Below, piece after piece: positions 59,373 to 64,000 of a DNA stretch of 64,000 nt. The notes under the pieces are model-generated. The model did no database searches, had not been told where the DNA came from, and was given only the letters and a program-made list of their open reading frames with translations. A program made the position numbers and the translations under genes. The stretch spans positions 43,664,663 through 43,728,662 of the forward strand of contig CM034239.1 of assembly GCA_019916065.1 (NCBI GenBank), in the 5' to 3' direction. This DNA is from Vitellaria paradoxa. Taxonomy: Eukaryota; Streptophyta; Magnoliopsida; Ericales; Sapotaceae. Positions within the stretch are counted from its first letter, which is position 1. Every line of letters starts with the position of its first letter.

Positions 59373-59675
59373 ATGGGGGTTGCCTCTATTTGTCACCACG
59401 ACAACAAAGAGAACATCCCACCATTCCCTCAAAATCAAACCAACCCAGTTCATTCAAGCAACCAATCTTCCACAAAAAATGCCAAGAGGAGGTTCAGGAA
59501 GCCTCTAAGGGACATAACCCGCCTCTTCAATTCTCCTCTCCAATCATCTCCCATTGGTTTTCAGCTCCTTCCATCTCCTGCATTGAATCTTCGAAAGCGA
59601 AAGACGGTTGATGATACTATTGATTCAGTGCAGAACTCCAATTCTTCAAAGTCGTTAAGGAAAAATTTCAGATAG
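59373..59675 (+). CDS. Small unclassified protein with KEN box and D-box, putative APC/C substrate
   Basis: I do not recognise the family. The 100-residue frame from the ATG at 59373 (G at -3, G at +4) contains a KEN box in HDNKENIPPF (residues 12-14). A D-box-like RKPLRDIT follows (Arg42, Leu45, Ile48; Arg instead of Asn at 50) within an aromatic-ended core, RFRKPLRDITRLF. Three Ser-Pro sites lie at NSPLQSSP and LPSP, and a basic cluster LRKRK at 73-77 could be a nuclear signal. These are the degrons of proteins destroyed by the anaphase-promoting complex, so a mitotic role is inferred. A weaker ATG at 59307 would add 22 residues. The frame extends upstream through an (AT)n tract that is unlikely to be coding. 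Confidence 0.7.
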   Translation: MGVASICHHDNKENIPPFPQNQTNPVHSSNQSSTKNAKRRFRKPLRDITRLFNSPLQSSPIGFQLLPSPALNLRKRKTVDDTIDSVQNSNSSKSLRKNFR

Positions 59676-59728
59676 GCAGCTCAAGAATTGTGATGGGATT
59701 ACGGGGATGAGAGTGCCTTCCATGCCTC

Positions 59729-59759
<31 letters not shown>

Positions 59760-62635
59760 GTCATGATATATACTTTGTTTAAAAGTGTTCTTATAATCTG
59801 AGTATTCAATTTCCATTTGCCTATTCTGCAGTGAACTAGTTTTTCTTTTCTTTTTCTTTTCCCCCGCAAATTCACCAGAGCAGTCTTGGAATGTGGCAGA
59901 ATAATCCTACTTCTTTCTGATTTGCTCAATTGAAATTTTGAGTGTTCATTTTGAAATGAATTTCGCATACCTTTCGGAAGAAAAAAAAAAATTCACTGGA
60001 TTTAAGGGGTGGTGGGGAACCAACAGTAAAGAAAATTGAAATACTGACTTAAGGCTACATTTTTCTTTTTCTGTTCGTCCCAATGTGTGGGCAGGCGAAG
60101 ATCACCCTCAAATTGATAGTCATAGAAAAATTTTACTTTGCTTAAACAAAAAGGAGAAACTATATTGTTTATATTTAAATTTGTAACTATGGGGGTAAAT
60201 AGAGATGTTTAGAGTTGTAAAATTTAATATAAATTTGTAAAAATTATAATTTTATAGTTTATATAATAAGTACAAAATTTGAATTTTATAAAGTTTGGTA
60301 GAGATATATAGAAATAGTTTGAAATGATAAAAAGTTAAATAAAGTAAAATAATTTATAAATTTATAATTTGTATAGTGAGATTTTTATAAATTTTTAAAA
60401 TTTTTTAATATTTTTTAATGTGTTAAATGCACCTATAAAGTTTCGAATGAGCTCATAACTCTCAAAACTTCATCTACTTGCACGGCTTAATACGTTTTTT
60501 TTTTTTTTTTTTTTTTTACTTTTTTATTTTTGCAAAGAGTACTATTTTTTTGAAACCCAAAAGACAGCTTAAAAATTAACTTTTTATTTTTTATTTGAAA
60601 AATTAATTTTATTTTTTTATGCACAAGAATTAAAGGTCGTTATGAGTAACATATTTGTAATTTTAATAAAATATACTTCTTTGTTTGCACAAAAAATTAA
60701 AAAGTTAATTTTTTTAATTTTTTTGGCCAAATAAAACTTAAAATTAGGTTTATTAATAGGTCAAATTTGACCGAGACCTCTAATAATTTTGCAATAAATT
60801 TGATCTTTCATTAATCAGTCATGCTCAATTTCAGACCTAAATTAGTTATATTTAAAAAAAAATTTGTAGTTTTCCCTTTTTTAATATATATGATATATTA
60901 ATATGTGAGAGATTTGCGAAGAGTGTAGGAGAATTCGTAACTAAAGATATATTTCTAACCACTCATTTTCAGTTAATTATTACAACTTCTCAATTAATGC
61001 GAACAAAGAATTTTTAATGTGGAGCGTCTCCTTTTCAAGGTTTGATTGGATAGATTCACATAAATTGTTATAATTATGTTAAATATATTTTACTTTTATT
61101 TTCTTAAATTGATATTTTAAATAATAAATAATATAATGAAATGTTTTTATTACTTTTAATTATTTATAGTATTAGAAGGTTATTTGTTTTTTTTTTGGTA
61201 ATGGAAGGTTATTTGTTAATAATAAAATATTAGAATCTGAAGGATAGATATGAGATTGACAAATGGCTTCTTAAGGAACCAACACATGTTTTATCATCAG
61301 AAATAAAACATTATTTTTATATTAAAAATATCAAAAATTGTTGATGGATTGACGCATGTCTCACTTTCTGTTTTTATATTTTATTTTTTATTTAAAGGAT
61401 GTATAGAATTACATTTTTTAAGTTTAAAATGAATTATTTTGTTGTTAGAAATATTTAACGAACTGTTAATATGCACAGGTCAAATTTTATATTTTTTATG
61501 TTATTTTTATTTTTTGTTTACAGTATTGACATGTGTCACATTTTTTTTTGTAAGTATGTAATGATAATTTTATTAAAATTAGGTACCTAAAATGTCTTTT
61601 ATTTTATTTTTTTGTTAATTTTTACAAATTATAAGTTTGCTTCATTAAATGTTATTTTGTATTTTGTATAAAATATTTTTTTATTTACTATAAAATTAAA
61701 TGTATTACAAAAACTCACAATAAAATTAAGATATTCCATATTTAACAACTGTCTATAATGAGTCACTGGCGAATTGATAACTGTTAACTTTTACACGAAA
61801 TGTCAAACAGTCTTAAATGACAAAAGTTCGTCAAAAAAATAACAATAATAAATGAAATAAACTAATTTTTATTTAATTAAATTAAAAAATAAAATAAAAT
61901 AAAAATTATTAATCGCACAAATTCGTGACTTTTTACAACGGATGTTCAGTAATTGATATGTGTGGGAATGACAATGGGTAAAGCATAGCTAGGATTCGTT
62001 TTACTCGTGTTAGTACCGACATAGCTATGGAAGATGATATCCATAGCTTACCTATAATTATTAATTGATTTTCTTATTTGTACTGTGCTTGGGCTTTTGT
62101 AATAAACCATTGATATTTGTATTATATTAGATTTATATTTTTATTATTTTAAATGTGCATGCACATTATATGTTGTATATTTGGTTGATACAAATATTTA
62201 AAAACCTAGTAGGTAAATGGATAAAAAGTAAGAGTTCCTCACCAACCAACTTGGGTATTTTTTTTTCTAAAATTCATACCCTCGTTCATTAGTTCAACAG
62301 GTAAGGTATATCCAATATGTGGGGAATAAGATTTGCGTGCAACATTTGAGTACGAATCAAACTGCCATCTCTATGTGTAACATTTACCAAATGATACTTC
62401 TTAGTAAAAATATATATATTTATATAATAAAACAGGATAATTTTTTAAAATATTAGTACTACAATAATTGATAAAAATCACACTAAGAAATTTATAAAAA
62501 TCATGGTTTTAGAAAAAGTATGATAAACATTTGTGAGTTAAACTTTTTATTTCAGTCTAGTTAAAAAATCGAGATAAAAAGTTACTTTTGGTTCTTTTTA
62601 TCTCACTTTTGTTAAAATCGTGATTGTATTTAAAA
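59676..62635. other. 3' flank of the KEN/D-box gene and AT-rich intergenic DNA
   Basis: It holds an (AT)n run at about 59729-59752 and a T-run at about 60496-60518. The rest is very AT-rich and no gene could be supported. Confidence 0.45.
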
Positions 62636-62758
62636 CGAGATAAAAGATCAGTGAAAACCATCTCTAGAAAAAACTGAGATAAAAGATCAGTAGAAACTAT
62701 CTCCAGAAAAAATCGAGATAAAAAATTAGTGGAAACATCTCTAGAAAAAACTGAGATC
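62636..62758. repeat. Tandem repeat, period 38-39 bp, about three copies plus a partial
   Basis: Units starting at about 62636, 62674 and 62713, with a partial at 62751, read cgagataaaagatcagt, then aaacca.ctctagaaaaaa. The minus-strand frame across it repeats a FLSRFFLE-like 13-residue unit, which follows from the 39-base period and need not be a protein. Confidence 0.75.
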
Positions 62759-64000
62759 AAAAAGTAAAAAAAATTATATCTTAAAAAAAGCGAAATAATT
62801 AAAAGAATAAGAGATAATATTTCTATTTTTTCTTTATATCTCTCTCAAACAATTTTATTTATCACTTTATATGATTTAAATTAGATTTCATAAATTTTAT
62901 TGTAACATTTATTTATTAATTTTAACTAATTGAATATGCTATAAAAACTACAATCATAGATCAATAAACAAAAATATTTTTAAATTAATGTTAAAACTAA
63001 ATTTATCAAATCAAATTTAAATAACGTTAAATGTATAATCATTATTTTTTAGTAAATATATGGGAGTAGTATTCATAATTTGAATGACTTATAACGAGGT
63101 AAATATTAAATATTTAATATCTAATAAATGTTTAGTGTATCTTTAATATTAATTATATTAAAAGTGACATTATTTTATATTTTTTTGGAAGTGATAAAAA
63201 TTTAGAAATAAAAATAATAAAAATTTTCATTTTTTTGTCTTTTTAGAACTAATTTTTGAATATAATCATTGAAAATATTTTTTGTATCACAAATCAATTT
63301 TCAAAATAGTTTTCAAAAATTTTGTTTTGAACAATAATTTTCTAAAACTAAAACTAAAACTAAAACTAAACGCAACCTAATTACTTTTAAAAATATAATA
63401 CAGAATGAAAAAAAATATATTATAAATAGTGAGTCGTGATTAAATATATGTTATACACAAAGATTAAAGGAAAATAAGAAAAAGAATTAAAATTATTTTT
63501 AATTAAATATGATAGTATTCATAAATTATTTATTAAATATTCGTGTGGTACTATATATTGGTTATGATTTCAAATTATTCCAAAAAGTTAAAATAATTAA
63601 ATAAAAGTAAATCTTTTATCATTTTTCTTTACCAATTAATCAGGAAAAGTGCAACTTTTAGCTAGTAATTGGTTATTAAAAGTCATAATAAATTATTTAA
63701 AAAACTTAAAATAATTAAATTAAAATAATATAATTTTATTACTTTTAGTAACCCGAACGGTGATAAAAATTTGTTTATATATATTAATGTGTAAAATATA
63801 TATGTAAATGATAATTTGGACTAGCAGTCAACTACACTTACTTTCAGATGAATGGCACGAGTTCGATTTTCAGTAGAAACGAAAAAATATCAAATATATA
63901 ATGTTGTCATAATGACAAAGTGCTAAACAGTGCTATGATGGCATGATAGTAGGTTGCCATGTAAATTTTTATTATTTTTAAAATTAATCCATTTTTTCAA
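62759..64000. other. AT-rich DNA at the window end
   Basis: gcacgagttcgattttc near 63856 resembles a pol III box B, but no SINE structure could be confirmed. No gene was recognised. Confidence 0.4.

Overview
The window is nuclear DNA of a flowering plant, probably a eudicot or other non-grass. The evidence is GT-AG introns, an AT-rich intergenic space full of MITEs, and plant-specific gene families (CIN-type TCP, ATL RING-H2, X8/CBM43, a plant H3.1). The species cannot be named from the sequence. One 100-base run of N at 19114-19213 marks an assembly gap.

Layout. (1) 1-15000, + strand: the 3' 15 exons of a mitochondrial-type DnaJ/HSP40 gene of the GFA2 class, with long repeat-bearing introns. 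The upstream exons with the transit peptide lie outside the window. One base is missing just after the HPD motif of the J domain, which shifts the frame. (2) 15000-18000: MITEs and three tandem copies of a ~220-260 bp repeat. (3) 18322-18732, +: an intronless replication-type histone H3.1 with E2F-like sites upstream. (4) 19000-23500: very AT-rich DNA with the gap, MITEs, and a 1.62 kb Mutator-like element with ~370 bp terminal inverted repeats, a 9-bp target duplication and a Tourist MITE inside it. (5) 23823-25733, +: a three-exon secreted X8 (callose-binding) protein with a likely GPI tail. (6) 28768-29484, -: an ATL-type membrane RING-H2 E3 ligase. (7) 30000-44000: repeats only, including a second MULE-like element with 9-bp target duplication, a 134-147 bp tandem repeat, a tRNA-derived SINE and a decayed RTE-type LINE with a second truncated copy joined to its tail. 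(8) 44346-45311, -: a CIN-class TCP transcription factor with a miR319 target site. (9) 46000-58500: more MITEs and a ~1 kb copia-derived non-autonomous LTR element whose inside is mostly a tandem array. (10) 59373-59675, +: a small unclassified protein with a KEN box and a D-box-like motif, with E2F-like sequence upstream. (11) 59700-64000: AT-rich DNA with one 38-39 bp tandem repeat and no gene that I can support.

The genes are independent, as usual in plants. Two of them, H3.1 and the KEN/D-box protein, look cell-cycle linked because both have E2F-like upstream sites. Much of the non-genic structure is explained by Tourist-like MITEs with ends related to (G)GG..CGTTTGG, several of them with TTA target duplications, and by nested insertions among them.
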